Part shown: positions 27,058 through 36,580 of the stretch, in pieces
Numbering within the stretch: the first letter of the stretch is position 1
Layout: the number at the start of each line of letters is the position of its first letter
DNA from: Roseomonas indoligenes
Lineage (GTDB): Bacteria > Pseudomonadota > Alphaproteobacteria > Acetobacterales > Acetobacteraceae
Length of the DNA: 64,000 bases
Assembly (NCBI RefSeq): GCF_017813365.1
Contig: NZ_JAGIZA010000010.1
Span: 146,749 to 210,748 of the forward strand
Reading direction: 5' to 3'
Notes under the pieces: generated by a model
What the model was told of the DNA's origin: nothing
Database searches by the model: none
The model's input: only the letters and a program-made list of their open reading frames with translations
Translations under genes and position numbers: made by a program

Positions 27058-27801
27058 TCAGGCCGCCGCCCGTGGCTCGACCAGCCCTGCCGCCAGCGTC
27101 TCCAGGTCCCGCGCGGCTGGACAGCCGGGGTGGCGGGTGAGAAGGGGCGCCTGATGGCGGATCGCGTCGCGCACCTTCGGGTCGCGGCGCACCACCCCGG
27201 CCAGCGGCACGCCGCGCCCCAGGAAGCCGCGACAGGCGCGATCCAGCGCGGCGTGGGTGCGCGCCCCGGCAGCAGAATCCGCGGCCATGTTCACGGCAAC
27301 CCGTGCCTCCGTTGCCGGGGCGTCGCGACGCAGCAGCTTCAGCACGGCATAGGCATCCGTCAGGCTTGTCGGCTCATCAGTGGCCACCACCAGCAGCGCG
27401 TCGCAGCCGGCGCCAAGGCGGCGCGGCACGGGGTCCAGCCCCGCGCCGATATCCAGCACCACGTCGTCCTGCGGGGCGGCCCGCAGCAGGCCGAGGAAGC
27501 GGTCGATCCAGCCCGGGTCCAGCGCGGCCAGAGCGCCGGAGCCGGAGCGGCCGGGCAACACCTCGAACCCTGCCTCCACCCGCAGCGCAGCCTCGCCCAG
27601 CGTCACGTCGCCGGCGAGCACCGACATCAGGTCGTGCCGAGCTTCCAGCCCCAACTGCACGTCCACGTTCGCGAGGCCGAGGTCGCCATCCGCCAGGAGC
27701 ACGCGGCGCCCGGCGCGGGCCAGCGCCTGGGCGAGCCCGATCGCCAGCACCGTCTTGCCGACGCCGCCCTTGCCGGACGCGATACCAATCAAGCGGCCCA
27801 T
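27058..27801 (-). CDS. flhG: MinD/ParA-family ATPase FlhG (FleN)
   Basis: A 247-residue ATPase that limits flagellar number and position with FlhF. The deviant Walker A 'IGIASGKGGVGKTVLAIGLA' begins at residue 5, followed by 'VLLADGDLGLANVDVQLGLE', a near-perfect FlhG signature, and 'DDVVLDIGAGLD' (Walker B). It starts inside flhF (13-base overlap), the last gene of the fliF-to-flhG run. Numbering from ATG 27801; longer upstream frames overlap flhF and have no family match. FlhG proteins often carry a short N-terminal DQAxxLR activator helix for FlhF; this one begins directly at the ATPase domain and lacks it. Confidence 0.88.
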   Translation of the reverse strand: MGRLIGIASGKGGVGKTVLAIGLAQALARAGRRVLLADGDLGLANVDVQLGLEARHDLMSVLAGDVTLGEAALRVEAGFEVLPGRSGSGALAALDPGWIDRFLGLLRAAPQDDVVLDIGAGLDPVPRRLGAGCDALLVVATDEPTSLTDAYAVLKLLRRDAPATEARVAVNMAADSAAGARTHAALDRACRGFLGRGVPLAGVVRRDPKVRDAIRHQAPLLTRHPGCPAARDLETLAAGLVEPRAAA

Positions 27802-28703
27802 ACGGCCTCCTGTGCAGCTATCCTGGCGGGGCCTTGCAGCCGCTCCGCCAGCCAGGCCGGGGTGAGGGGGGTGAGGCCGTCCGCCGCGCCCGGACCGGTC
27901 CCTGCCTCCGTCAGCGCGAGCGGCCCGGCGAAGGCGGCGGCCAGCACGCCGCCGAGCCGGCGGGCGCCGTCCAGCCGCGTGGGCAGCAGGTGGCGGGCGC
28001 CCAGTGCCGCAAAGGCGCGGGCCGTCTCCATCGCTTCCTCGGAATCCAGCCCGGCGGGCAGCACAAGCAGAGGCGCGGCATCGGTGACACGCAGCAAGGC
28101 GAGAAGCTGCTCGGCCTGGGCGGGGTTGAAGGGGTCGCAGCCCGCCGTGTCCAGCAGCAGGGGCTGGCCAGGTCGTCGCCCCGCCAGCGCGGCCGCCAGC
28201 TGCGCGCCCGTGCCGGCGGTGGCAAGCGGGACACCGAGCACCCGCGTGAAGGCAGCGATCTGTTCCGCGGCCCCGGCGCGCTGGAGATCGGCCGTCATGA
28301 CCATCGGGCGGGCGCCCCGCATCACCATCCGCGTGGCCAGCTTCGCGACGGTCAATGTCTTGCCCGCCCCGGGCGGCCCCACCAGGGCCAGGGGCCGCGC
28401 GGCGTCCGGCAGGGCCGCGAACCGGAACACGGCGGCCAGGGAAGCGGCACCGCCCGCACCGATGCTTGGCCGCAGGGCCGGTGGAAGATTGTGGCGTGCC
28501 AGCGGATCGGGCACCGCCGGAACGGAGGGTGGAAACGGCGGCGGCGAAGGGGGTTCCTCCTCCGCCGGCTCCAGCGCGGCCGTCACCTCCACCCCCGTGG
28601 CGGTGCGCCGGGTGGAGAGGATCAGCGCGTCGGGGCCCAGTGCCTGGCGGCATTCCGCCATGGCATCGGCCATCCTCGCTGCGCGGAAGACTCGAAGCCG
28701 CAT
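27789..28703 (-). CDS. flhF: flagellar SRP-type GTPase FlhF
   Basis: A 304-residue SRP54-family GTPase directing flagellar placement. The N-terminal B domain starts 'MRLRVFRAARMADAMAECRQ' with 'LGPDALILSTRRT', characteristic of FlhF. A Pro-rich linker covers about 48-75, then the G domain with P-loop 'LVGPPGAGKTLTVAKLA' near 106 and 'PLLLDTAGCDPFN' (G3-like DTAG). It is shorter than Vibrio or Pseudomonas FlhF, mainly in the linker. The TKLD motif is present as 'PTRLDGARRLGGVL'. It is coupled to flhG by overlap. Confidence 0.88.
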   Translation of the reverse strand: MRLRVFRAARMADAMAECRQALGPDALILSTRRTATGVEVTAALEPAEEEPPSPPPFPPSVPAVPDPLARHNLPPALRPSIGAGGAASLAAVFRFAALPDAARPLALVGPPGAGKTLTVAKLATRMVMRGARPMVMTADLQRAGAAEQIAAFTRVLGVPLATAGTGAQLAAALAGRRPGQPLLLDTAGCDPFNPAQAEQLLALLRVTDAAPLLVLPAGLDSEEAMETARAFAALGARHLLPTRLDGARRLGGVLAAAFAGPLALTEAGTGPGAADGLTPLTPAWLAERLQGPARIAAQEAVWAA

Positions 28704-28744
28704 GAGTTAAGCCTGGGCCGCCCGGGGTTGCCGAAGGGTGAAGA

Positions 28745-30796
28745 TCAGATCGCCCCCACGGTCCGGATGCGGGCGCGCGGGTGGATTTCCGTCTGCGCCA
28801 GCACGGGGGTGGCAGGGCGGAAGCGCTCGACGATCGCGCGCACATGCGCCCGCACGCCCGGGCTGCAGACGAGCACCGGCGACTCCCCCTGCGAGGTTGC
28901 CCGGTCGAAGGAATCCCGCAGCCGCGTCATGAAATCGTGCAGGCGGGAAGGCGCCATCGCCAGCTGCCGCTCGTCACCCGGACCGACCAGCGCCTCGGCG
29001 AAGGCCTGCTCCCACTCGGCCGAGAGGGTGATCAGCGGCACATAGCCCGCCGGCCCCCTTGCTGCGTCGGAAAGCTGGCGCGCCAGCCGCGCGCGCACCA
29101 CCCCCACCAGCGCCGGCACGCCGCGGGCGCCAGCCGCCATCGCCTCCTGGACACCTTCCAGGATCGTCGGCAGGTCGCGGATGGAGACGCGTTCCGCCAA
29201 CAGGGCCTGCAGCACGCGCTGCACGCCGCCCGTGGTGATCTGCTGGGGGATGAGGTCGGCCACGAGCTTGCCGTTCTCCGGCGGCAGCTCGTCGATCAGC
29301 TTCTGCGCCTCCGCATGGCTCAGCAGTTCCGGCATATTGTCGCGCACGATCTCCGTCAGATGGGTCGCCAGCACGCCGGCGCCGTCCACCACCGTGCAGC
29401 CGCGCGCCAGCGCCTCGTCCTTGCGATGCTCCTCGATCCAGAGGGCGGGCAGGCCGAAGGTGGGCTCCTCGCAGGGCTCGCCGGGCATGTCGGGCCGCCC
29501 GCCGGACGGGTCGATCGCCAGCTGCATTGGGATCCGCAACTCCCCGCGTCCCGCCTCGATCTCCTTCACGCGCACCACATACTCATGCGGCTGCAGATGC
29601 AGGTTGTCCTGGAGTCGCACGCTGGGCAGCACGAAGCCCATCTCCTGCGCCACGGTCTTCCGGAGGTTGCGGATCTGCTCCGTCAGCCGCGGCCCCTCGC
29701 CGGCCGCGAGCGAGAGCAGCCCGTAGCCTAGCTCGATCCGCAGCATGTCGATCCGCAGCGTCTCCGCAATCGGCGCTTCCGCCACGGGTCCCGGCGGCGC
29801 GGCCGCCGCCTCCCCGGCCTTCACGTCGGCCTTGCCGCGCTGCCAGGCCCCGGACGCGAAGGCACCGGCCAGCAGCAGGAACGGAACCAGCGGCATGCCC
29901 GGAAGAAAGCCCATCATTCCCGCCGCGCCCGCAGCGATCCAGAGCGGCTTGGCCAGGCCGAGCTGCTTCAACAGCGCCTTGTCCGCCGTGCCTTCCGTCC
30001 CGCCCTTCGTCACCACGATGCCGGCAGCCACCGAGGTGAGCAGCGCCGGGATCTGCGAGACGAGGCCGTCGCCGACCGTGAGGGCGGAGAAGGTGGTGAT
30101 CGCGTCCATGAAGGGCAGCCCGTGTCGCCCGGCGCCGATGGCAATGCCGCCCAGCAGGTTGATGCCGGTGATGATGAGGCCCGCGATGGCGTCGCCGCGC
30201 ACGAACTTCGCCGCACCGTCCATGGCGCCGTAGAAGCCGCTCTCGGCTTCCAGGTCGGCGCGGCGCTGGCGCGCGGTCCTGTCGTCGATGAGGCCGGCGG
30301 AGAGGTCGGCGTCGATCGCCATCTGCTTGCCAGGCATGGCATCCAGGCTGAAGCGCGCTGCCACCTCCGCGATGCGTCCTGAACCCTTGGTGACGACCAT
30401 GAAGTTCACGACGAGCAGGATGGCGAAGACGATCATGCCCACCAGCACGTCCCCACCCATCAGGAAGCCGCCGAAGGCCGAGACGACATGGCCCGCCGAA
30501 CTCGGCCCCTCATGCCCGTGGGTGAGGATGGTGCGCGTGGTGGCGACGTTCAGCGAAAGGCGCAGCAGCGTGGTCAGCAGCAGGATGGTGGGGAAGGAGG
30601 TGAAGTCCAGCGGCCGCTGCAGGAACAGCGCCGTCATCAGCACGAGGACCGAGAGCGTGACCGAGAGCGCCAGCCCCCCATCCAGCAGCACCACCGGCAG
30701 CGGCACCACCAGCACGACGATGAGCATGGCGACGCCCATCGCCAGCGCCACATCGGTGGAGCCGCCGAGATTCCGCAGCCAGGGGGGAAGTGTCAT
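28745..30796 (-). CDS. flhA: flagellar export gate protein FlhA
   Basis: A 683-residue inner-membrane core component of the flagellar type III export apparatus. The N-terminal half has about eight membrane helices and the FHIPEP-type loop: 'RPLDFTSFPTILLLTTLLRL', 'ATTRTILTHGHEG', 'GSGRIAEVAARFSLDAMPGK' and 'QMAIDADLSAG'. The cytoplasmic part from about 330 binds substrate-chaperone complexes and ends 'LAQTEIHPRARIRTVGAI'. Length is normal. It follows flbD by six bases and precedes flhF by 41 bases in the same leftward run. No fliP/Q/R or flhB genes lie in the window. Confidence 0.97.
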   Translation of the reverse strand: MTLPPWLRNLGGSTDVALAMGVAMLIVVLVVPLPVVLLDGGLALSVTLSVLVLMTALFLQRPLDFTSFPTILLLTTLLRLSLNVATTRTILTHGHEGPSSAGHVVSAFGGFLMGGDVLVGMIVFAILLVVNFMVVTKGSGRIAEVAARFSLDAMPGKQMAIDADLSAGLIDDRTARQRRADLEAESGFYGAMDGAAKFVRGDAIAGLIITGINLLGGIAIGAGRHGLPFMDAITTFSALTVGDGLVSQIPALLTSVAAGIVVTKGGTEGTADKALLKQLGLAKPLWIAAGAAGMMGFLPGMPLVPFLLLAGAFASGAWQRGKADVKAGEAAAAPPGPVAEAPIAETLRIDMLRIELGYGLLSLAAGEGPRLTEQIRNLRKTVAQEMGFVLPSVRLQDNLHLQPHEYVVRVKEIEAGRGELRIPMQLAIDPSGGRPDMPGEPCEEPTFGLPALWIEEHRKDEALARGCTVVDGAGVLATHLTEIVRDNMPELLSHAEAQKLIDELPPENGKLVADLIPQQITTGGVQRVLQALLAERVSIRDLPTILEGVQEAMAAGARGVPALVGVVRARLARQLSDAARGPAGYVPLITLSAEWEQAFAEALVGPGDERQLAMAPSRLHDFMTRLRDSFDRATSQGESPVLVCSPGVRAHVRAIVERFRPATPVLAQTEIHPRARIRTVGAI

Positions 30797-30802
30797 GCGG
30801 CG

Positions 30803-32188
30803 TCAGCCGAGCTGCGCGTAAGGAAAAGGGGCCACCGGCATCTGCCCGGGCGCCATGGGCACGGGGGCACCCGTCGCGCGGTACTCGTGCAGCTTGTTCC
30901 GAAGCGTGCGGATGGAGATGCCGAGGATTTCCGCCGCCCGGGTACGGTTGCCCAGGCAGTGGGTCAGCGTCTCCAGGATCAGGTCGCGCTCGACTTCCTC
31001 CATCCGGCGACCAACCAGCGCGGCCACACCTATGGCGCGCGCGGGTTGCGCCGCGGCCAATGCCGGGGCGGCAGCTGCGGGGCGCGGTGCGGGCACGTGC
31101 AGCTCCACCGCTTCCGCCCCGATCTCGTCGCCCTCGGCCAGCAACACGGCGCGGTGCACGGTGTTCTCCAGCTCCCGCACGTTTCCAGACCAGGCGTGGC
31201 CGAGCAGCGCCGCGCGCGCGGCCGGTGAAAAGCGGCGCAGCGGGATCCCGTTCGCCTCGGCGTAGCGGCGGGCGAAGTGCTCGGCGATCGGCAGTATGTC
31301 GTCGGGCCGGTCGCGCAAGGCGGGAACCCGCAGTGCAACAACGTTGAGGCGAAAGAACAGATCCTCGCGGAAGCGCCCTGCCGCCACCTCGGCCGCCAAA
31401 TCGCGGTTGGTGGCGGCGAGGATCCGCACGTCCACCTTCACGGGACCGGCGCCGCCCAGGCGGTCGATCTCGCGCTCCTGCAATGCGCGCAGGATCTTCG
31501 CCTGTAGGCGCGGGTCCATCTCCCCGATTTCGTCCAGCAGCAGCGTGCCGCCATCTGCCTGCTCGAACTTGCCGCGGCGCGCGGCAACCGCACCAGAGAA
31601 GGCGCCTTTCTCATGCCCGAACAGCTCACTCTCCAGCAGCGCTTCCGGCAGGGCGGCGCAATTCAGGGCGACGAAAGGGCGGTCGGCCCGGCGGGAATGG
31701 CGGTGGATATGCCGCGCCAGCACCTCCTTGCCCGTGCCGCTCTCGCCGGTGATCAGCACGCTCGCCTCGGCCCGCGCCACGCCCTCGGCCCGCTTCAGCA
31801 CCGCGGCCATGGCGGGATCGCGGTGCACGGGCGTGTCCGCTTCCCCCGCCGCGGCCTGCAGCATGGCGGCGATCAGCTCCGCGTCCGGCGGCAGCGGCAG
31901 GAACTCCTTCGCACCGGCCTGGATGGCGCGCACCGCGGCGGACGCGTCCTGGTTGCGCCCGCAGGCCACTACGGGGCAGGCGATCCGCTCCGCCTCCAGG
32001 CAGGAGACGAGCCAGGCCACGTCGTGCAGCACGTCGCAGAGGATGAGGTCGAAGCCCTCGCCCCGCGCCATGGCGATGCCGGAGGTCACGCCATCCGCCT
32101 GCCGCAGCCGCGCCCCGCGCGAGGTCGCGATCCGCGCCGCCTGGCCCAGCTCCGCCTCCAGGCTGCCGATGATGAGGAGGCGCGTCAT
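30803..32188 (-). CDS. flbD: sigma-54-dependent flagellar activator FlbD
   Basis: A 461-residue enhancer-binding protein. An N-terminal receiver-like domain (1-115) keeps an aspartate at D52 ('DLILCD') but lacks the usual acidic pair at its start and has Leu instead of the conserved Lys ('FLPLP', L99). The AAA+ domain has Walker A 'GESGTGKE' (148-155), sigma-54 contact loop 'GAFSGA' (195-200, Ser instead of the usual Thr) and Walker B '[12 protein letters not shown]' (213-224). A Fis-type helix-turn-helix ends the protein ('[18 protein letters not shown]'). The start overlaps fliN in ATGA. Position after fliN matches Caulobacter flbD. In Caulobacter FlbD works through FliX rather than a kinase; the degenerate receiver fits that. 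Confidence 0.92.
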   Translation of the reverse strand: MTRLLIIGSLEAELGQAARIATSRGARLRQADGVTSGIAMARGEGFDLILCDVLHDVAWLVSCLEAERIACPVVACGRNQDASAAVRAIQAGAKEFLPLPPDAELIAAMLQAAAGEADTPVHRDPAMAAVLKRAEGVARAEASVLITGESGTGKEVLARHIHRHSRRADRPFVALNCAALPEALLESELFGHEKGAFSGAVAARRGKFEQADGGTLLLDEIGEMDPRLQAKILRALQEREIDRLGGAGPVKVDVRILAATNRDLAAEVAAGRFREDLFFRLNVVALRVPALRDRPDDILPIAEHFARRYAEANGIPLRRFSPAARAALLGHAWSGNVRELENTVHRAVLLAEGDEIGAEAVELHVPAPRPAAAAPALAAAQPARAIGVAALVGRRMEEVERDLILETLTHCLGNRTRAAEILGISIRTLRNKLHEYRATGAPVPMAPGQMPVAPFPYAQLG

Positions 32189-32499
32189 CCCGCGCGGTCC
32201 GCCTTCACGATTTCCGTCATCGTCACGCCCAGGCGGTTGTCCTCCACCATCACCACCTCGCCGCGCGCGACGAGGCGGTTGTTGACGTAGATGTCCACGG
32301 CCTCGCCCAGCTTGCGGTCCAGCTCCACCACCGCGCCCCGGCCAAGCTTCAGGAGCTGGCTGACCTGCAGCGTCGCGCGGCCCAGCACTGCGCTGACCTG
32401 AACGGGAATGTCGTAGACCGCGTCCAGCCCCTGGCTGGAGAGGGTGGGGCGGGAGTCGGAGGCCTCGTCGGCGCTCACGGGCTCGAAGCCGTTGCTCAT
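32185..32499 (-). CDS. fliN: flagellar C-ring protein FliN
   Basis: A 104-residue protein forming the lower C ring and switch. The SpoA domain is visible: '[20 protein letters not shown]', '[20 protein letters not shown]' and '[20 protein letters not shown]', then '[11 protein letters not shown]'. Length is typical of FliN. The start overlaps fliH by four bases and its stop overlaps the flbD start. FliM is not in the window. Confidence 0.97.
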   Translation of the reverse strand: MSNGFEPVSADEASDSRPTLSSQGLDAVYDIPVQVSAVLGRATLQVSQLLKLGRGAVVELDRKLGEAVDIYVNNRLVARGEVVMVEDNRLGVTMTEIVKADRAG

Positions 32500-33119
32500 G
32501 CGTCATCCTCCATCGGTAGGTGCAGGGCGGCCAGCGCCTCGCGGATCGCGGCGCGGCGGCGGGACAGGTCGAGGTCCAGCCCGCCATGGCGCCAGACGAT
32601 CCGCGCATCACCCTCGGGCAAGTCCGGATCGGCCTCGATCGGCAGGCCGGTCCCGCCGAAGCGGGCGCGGGCGTGCTCCAACAGGGCAGGGGGCACGCGC
32701 AGCGTGGCGCCGGGCGGCGCCTCGTCGGGCGGGCCGAGCGCGCGCATCAGCGGTTCCAGCAGCGCCGGCGCTTCACGCGCCGCGGCGCCGGGCAGGGCGG
32801 CGTCCACCACCGAGACCAGCATCTCGGCCAGCGCGGCGGCGTGCTCGTCCACCGCATCGCGCGCGGCCTCGCGCGCGCCCTGGAGCTGCAGCAGGGCGAT
32901 ACGGATCGCCTCGTCCGCCATGGCATCGCGAGCGGCTTCTCCGGCGGCGCGCCCGCGCGCCTCGCCCTCGCGCAGGCCGGCGGCGTGCCCCTCGCGCCGC
33001 GCGGAATCCAGCAGCTCCTCGATCGATGGTCCCGAAAGCGGTGGCGGGGCCTCCGGCCCCTCCGGGGCGTCCAGGTCGGGAAGGGAAAGGCCGCGAAGGC
33101 CGGTGGGCAGGGGGAACAT
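32496..33119 (-). CDS. fliH: flagellar assembly protein FliH
   Basis: A 207-residue protein between fliG and fliN, the place of fliH (called flbE in Caulobacter). The N-terminal part is Pro-rich ('[20 protein letters not shown]'), followed by a helical GxxxG-like stretch '[20 protein letters not shown]' and '[20 protein letters not shown]', the coiled-coil seen in FliH. The C-terminus ('[20 protein letters not shown]') resembles the FliH V-ATPase E-like domain. It would regulate the FliI export ATPase, which is not encoded here. Its sequence is less conserved than its neighbours, so the assignment leans on position. Confidence 0.8.
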   Translation of the reverse strand: MFPLPTGLRGLSLPDLDAPEGPEAPPPLSGPSIEELLDSARREGHAAGLREGEARGRAAGEAARDAMADEAIRIALLQLQGAREAARDAVDEHAAALAEMLVSVVDAALPGAAAREAPALLEPLMRALGPPDEAPPGATLRVPPALLEHARARFGGTGLPIEADPDLPEGDARIVWRHGGLDLDLSRRRAAIREALAALHLPMEDDA

Positions 33120-33120
33120 G

Positions 33121-34113
33121 TCAGGCGACCATCTGCTCCTGCCCGTCCTCCAGCTGGATCTGGCCCGTGGCGGCCAGGTCCTTTGCCGTGGCCACCATCA
33201 TCGCCTGCGCCTCGTCCACGTCGCGCAGCCGCACCGCGCCGAGGGCCGCGATATCGTCCTTCAGCATCTTCGCCGCGCGCTCCGACAGGTTTCCGAAGAA
33301 CAGGTCCTTCAGCGGTTCGCTCGCGCCCTTCAGCGCCAGGGCCAGCTTGTCCTTGTCCACGCTGCGCAGCAGCATCTGCACGCCCTGGCCATCCAGCCGG
33401 CTCAGGTCGTCGAAGGTGAACATCAGCGCGCGGATGCGCTCCGCGCTCTCGTGGTTGCGCTCCTCCAGCGCGGCCATGATGCGGCCCTCGGCGGCGCGGT
33501 CGAGGTTGTTGAAGATCTCCGCCATCATCTCGTGGCTGTCCTGGCGGCTGGCGCGGGCCAGGTTGCTCATGAACTCCATCTTCAGCGTGCGCTCCACGCC
33601 CTCCAGCGCCTCCTTCTGCACGGTTTCCATCCGCAGCATCCGCATCACCACCTCCATGGCGAAGCCTTCCGGCAAAAGCGCCAGCACGCGCGCGGCATGG
33701 TCGGACCGCACTTTGGAGAGCACGACGGCAACGGTCTGCGGATATTCGTTTTTCAGGTAGTTCGCGAGAACGGCCTCCGAGACATTGCCGGGCTTGTCCC
33801 ACATGGTCCGCCCGGCGGGGCCGCGGATCTCCTCCATGATCTGCGCCACGCGGTCGGGCGGCAGGGTCTTCAGCAGCATCCGTTCTGTCGTCTCATAGGA
33901 GCCGATGAGCTTGCCGGTGGCACCGAGGCTGTCGCTGAACTCCTTGCAGAGGTCCTCCACCACCGCCGCGTCGATGGCGCCGAGCGTGGCCATGGCGGCG
34001 GAGACGTCGCGGATCTCGTCCTCGTGCAGCCGGGCGAAAAGCCGCCGCGCCTGATCTTCCCCAAGCGTGAGAAGGAGAACCGCCGCCTTCTGCGGACCGG
34101 TCAGCTTCGTCAT
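33121..34113 (-). CDS. fliG: flagellar motor switch protein FliG
   Basis: A 330-residue rotor protein linking the MS ring to the C ring and contacting the stator. The N-terminal domain has '[20 protein letters not shown]', the middle '[20 protein letters not shown]' (with EYPQT for the usual EHPQT) and the C-terminal torque helix region '[20 protein letters not shown]' with the charged '[19 protein letters not shown]'. Family length is normal. The start overlaps the fliF stop by four bases. Confidence 0.97.
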   Translation of the reverse strand: MTKLTGPQKAAVLLLTLGEDQARRLFARLHEDEIRDVSAAMATLGAIDAAVVEDLCKEFSDSLGATGKLIGSYETTERMLLKTLPPDRVAQIMEEIRGPAGRTMWDKPGNVSEAVLANYLKNEYPQTVAVVLSKVRSDHAARVLALLPEGFAMEVVMRMLRMETVQKEALEGVERTLKMEFMSNLARASRQDSHEMMAEIFNNLDRAAEGRIMAALEERNHESAERIRALMFTFDDLSRLDGQGVQMLLRSVDKDKLALALKGASEPLKDLFFGNLSERAAKMLKDDIAALGAVRLRDVDEAQAMMVATAKDLAATGQIQLEDGQEQMVA

Positions 34114-35741
34114 TGCGTCTCCTCCGGCGCCAGCCAGCCACGCACCACCGCCAGCCCTTCGTCGGGATGGGCTTCCATCAGCGCGTTCACCTGCGCGACG
34201 GAGGAGGCGCGCAACTGGCCGTGCACGTTCTCAAGGCTCACCATCTCGTCCCCGTCCGGACCGGGAAGGGCGCCCGCGGGTACGGCCACGCCGGCCAGAG
34301 CCGCCGGCATCGCGCCACCCGGCAGCACCGCGCCGTCCGACCCGATGCCGGCCAGGGAGGGCTGTGGCACCAGCGTCGCGGTCAGCCGCCTCGTCATCGG
34401 CCGCACCACCAGCAGGATCGCAACCAAGGCCACAAGGGCGTAGAGCCCTGATTCCACCAGCCGCGCGGCGGTGGCCGGGCCGAGGCCGAGGCCGAGCACG
34501 CCAGGATCGGCCGGGCTGTCCCCGCCCTCCGGCGTCGCGAAGCGCATGGAGACGACCTCAACCCGGTCGCCACGCCGCTCGTCGAAGCCGATGGCGCTGC
34601 GGACCAGTGTCGCGATCCGCGCCAGCTCCTCCGCGCCCCGCTCCCGGAAGGCGGGGGGCGTCCCCTCCCACACCCCGTCCACCAGCACGGCGACGGAGAG
34701 GCGGCGCGTGACCGGGTGCTCCCGAACGGTGCTCCGCACGGTCTTGCCGATCTCGTAGTTCGTCGTTTCCTCGTTCTTGCTTTCCTGGCTGGCGTTCCCG
34801 CCGCCCGCATCGGCTCCCGGCAGCTGGTTGGCGACGGAGACGCTGCCGCCTTCCGCGCCGCGGGACTGCTCCTGGCTGCTCTGCACGCTGCGCGGCACCT
34901 GGTTGTCGGGGTCGAAGCGCTCCTCGGTGGTCTGCACGCGGTCGAAATCCATCTCGACCGTCGCCTCCGCTCGCACGCGGCCGGAACCGAGGCTTCGCTC
35001 CAGCATCTCCTCCAGGCTGCGCGCGATCCGCAGCCCCTCGGCACGGCGCATCTCCTCCTGCGTGGCCGCCGCCGCCGGCCCCGATAGTGCCTGGCCGCCG
35101 CGCGCCAGCAGCTCCCCCCGGCTGTCCACGATGGAAACGTTGCGCGGCAGCAGCCCCGGCACCGCGGTGGCGACGAGGTGCAGCACCGCCTGCACACCGT
35201 CCCGGTCCAGCCGTTGCACGCCCTGCATGGTCAGCACCACGCTCGCCTGCGCCTCGGTCTGCTGGCGGGAGAAGGCCTCGCGCCGTGGCAGCACCAGATG
35301 CACCCGGGCGGCGCGCACCCCGGACAGGCCCCGGATGGTGCGGGAAAGCTCGCCCTCCATCGCTCGGAGCCGGTTCACGTCCTGCTGGAAGGGGGTGGTG
35401 GTCAGGCTCTCGCCACGGTCGAAGATCTCCCACCCCACGCTGCCGCCGGCGGGCAGGCCTTCCCGCGCCAGCGAGAGGCGCAGGCGCGGCACCATATCCT
35501 CCGGCACCAAGATGGAGCTGCCGCCGCTGCCGAGCCGGAACGCCACCTTCTGCCGCTCCAGCGAGGCCACCACCGCGCCGGCATCGCGCGGGTCCAGCTC
35601 CGCGTAGAGAAGGGCCATGCCGGGCTGGCCCGCGCGGGTGCCGAACCAGGCCAGCAGCCCGAGCACGGCGAGCGCGGTGGCGGCCATCGCGCCCAGGCGG
35701 ACGGGGCCGAGCGCGCGCAGCTGGGCCAGGAAGGCGGCCAT
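34110..35741 (-). CDS. fliF: flagellar MS-ring protein FliF
   Basis: A 543-residue membrane protein forming the MS ring. Helices lie near residues 16-36 ('[17 protein letters not shown]') and about 430-450 ('[20 protein letters not shown]'). '[20 protein letters not shown]', '[20 protein letters not shown]' and '[20 protein letters not shown]' are the secretin-like ring-building region, and '[20 protein letters not shown]' is a family hallmark. The C-terminus ('[12 protein letters not shown]') is the FliG-binding tail. It is the first gene of the leftward flagellar run. A perfect CGGCAA-N3-TTGCCG palindrome lies about 95 bases upstream. Confidence 0.97.
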   Translation of the reverse strand: MAAFLAQLRALGPVRLGAMAATALAVLGLLAWFGTRAGQPGMALLYAELDPRDAGAVVASLERQKVAFRLGSGGSSILVPEDMVPRLRLSLAREGLPAGGSVGWEIFDRGESLTTTPFQQDVNRLRAMEGELSRTIRGLSGVRAARVHLVLPRREAFSRQQTEAQASVVLTMQGVQRLDRDGVQAVLHLVATAVPGLLPRNVSIVDSRGELLARGGQALSGPAAAATQEEMRRAEGLRIARSLEEMLERSLGSGRVRAEATVEMDFDRVQTTEERFDPDNQVPRSVQSSQEQSRGAEGGSVSVANQLPGADAGGGNASQESKNEETTNYEIGKTVRSTVREHPVTRRLSVAVLVDGVWEGTPPAFRERGAEELARIATLVRSAIGFDERRGDRVEVVSMRFATPEGGDSPADPGVLGLGLGPATAARLVESGLYALVALVAILLVVRPMTRRLTATLVPQPSLAGIGSDGAVLPGGAMPAALAGVAVPAGALPGPDGDEMVSLENVHGQLRASSVAQVNALMEAHPDEGLAVVRGWLAPEETQ

Positions 35742-35834
35742 TCAGCGCCCGCCCTGCATGACCACCGATGGCCGTCCCGCACGCCCAGGCCGCTTCTGCA
35801 TGGAGCCAACCCCCTCGCGCCGGCCTTCTGCCGG

Positions 35835-35853
35835 CCCGGCAATCCTTGCCGGG
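35835..35853. promoter_or_regulatory. FlbD-type (ftr-like) palindrome ahead of fliF
   Basis: CCCGGCAATCCTTGCCGGG has perfect 8-bp arms around TCC. It lies 94-112 bases upstream of fliF and downstream of flgD. The same CGGCAA-N3-TTGCCG core occurs at 38111-38125 between two sigma-54 promoters, which favours a protein-binding site over a terminator; no T tract follows on either strand. Confidence 0.5.
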
Positions 35854-35874
35854 TGGGGGTTAACGGCCGGTTAC

Positions 35875-35898
35875 GCCTCAGCCTCAGCCTCAGCCTCA
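35875..35898. repeat. hexanucleotide tandem repeat (GCCTCA)x4 at the flgD stop
   Basis: Four exact copies of GCCTCA run from 35875 to 35898 and continue as GCCTC. On the flgD strand each unit reads TGA GGC in frame, giving four consecutive in-frame stop codons. Slippage would change copy number without altering the protein. Confidence 0.8.
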
Positions 35899-36567
35899 GC
35901 CTCCGCCGGCGATGGAGCGCACGGCATCGAAGCCGTAGCTCGCCGTGCCCATGCGCAGCTTCAGCGCCCCGTCCACGCGCTCCGCCGCCGTGGCCGTGCC
36001 GACCACCGTGAAGGAAGTGGCGGCGGCACCGCCATTCGCGTCCGCGCCCGTCACCGCCACCTTGTAGGCGCCGTCGGGCAGCTGCTTGCCGGTGGTATCC
36101 TTGCCGTCCCAGGTCCAGTCCTGGCTCGCGGTGCCCAGCGCCACCTGCGCCTCGCGCAGGGTCTTGCCGTTGCTGTCCAGGATCGCCACCCGGGCCGTGC
36201 GCGCGGCACCCGCGGCTGGCAGGCGCACGGTGGCGGTTCCATCCTGCAGGGGCAGCGAATCGCTCTGCACCTCCACCCTTTGCCCGAGCATCGGCGAGGC
36301 GGCGGTGAGCTGCGCGGCCTGCTGGAGCGAGACCATCGACTCCAAGTTCTTGTTCATCGCGATCTGCTGCTCCACCGAGGCGAACTGCACGAGCTGCGAG
36401 GTCATCTCGTTGGTATCGAGCGGGTCGGTGGGGGACTGGTTCTTCAGCTGCGTCGTCAACAGCGTGAGGAAGTTGTCGAAGCTGCCGGCCAGCTGCGTGC
36501 GCGCCGTGCCAGAGGCGCTAGTCGCGGTGCTGGAGGTGGTCGAAGTCGTCGCCGTGGTCGTGGCCAT
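35896..36567 (-). CDS. flgD: flagellar hook-capping protein FlgD
   Basis: A 223-residue scaffold for hook assembly. After a low-complexity Thr/Ser start ('MATTTATTSTTSSTATSA'), 'FLTLLTTQLKNQSPTDPLD' and 'MTSQLVQFASVEQQIAMNKN' are the FlgD signature. The C-terminal half carries the FlgD Ig-like/Tudor-type region with 'VAILDSNGKTLREAQVALG' and 'WTWDGKDTTGKQLPDGAYKV'. ATG 36567 is 14 bases from the fliK stop and the pair is leftward. Its stop lies in a tandem TGAGGC repeat. Confidence 0.95.
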   Translation of the reverse strand: MATTTATTSTTSSTATSASGTARTQLAGSFDNFLTLLTTQLKNQSPTDPLDTNEMTSQLVQFASVEQQIAMNKNLESMVSLQQAAQLTAASPMLGQRVEVQSDSLPLQDGTATVRLPAAGAARTARVAILDSNGKTLREAQVALGTASQDWTWDGKDTTGKQLPDGAYKVAVTGADANGGAAATSFTVVGTATAAERVDGALKLRMGTASYGFDAVRSIAGGG

Positions 36568-36580
36568 GCCCGGTCTCCCG

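Noticed and set aside
35835..35853. Terminator for flgD
   Set aside because: The hairpin is perfect, but no T run follows on the flgD strand and the same palindrome recurs beside sigma-54 promoters, so a binding site is preferred.
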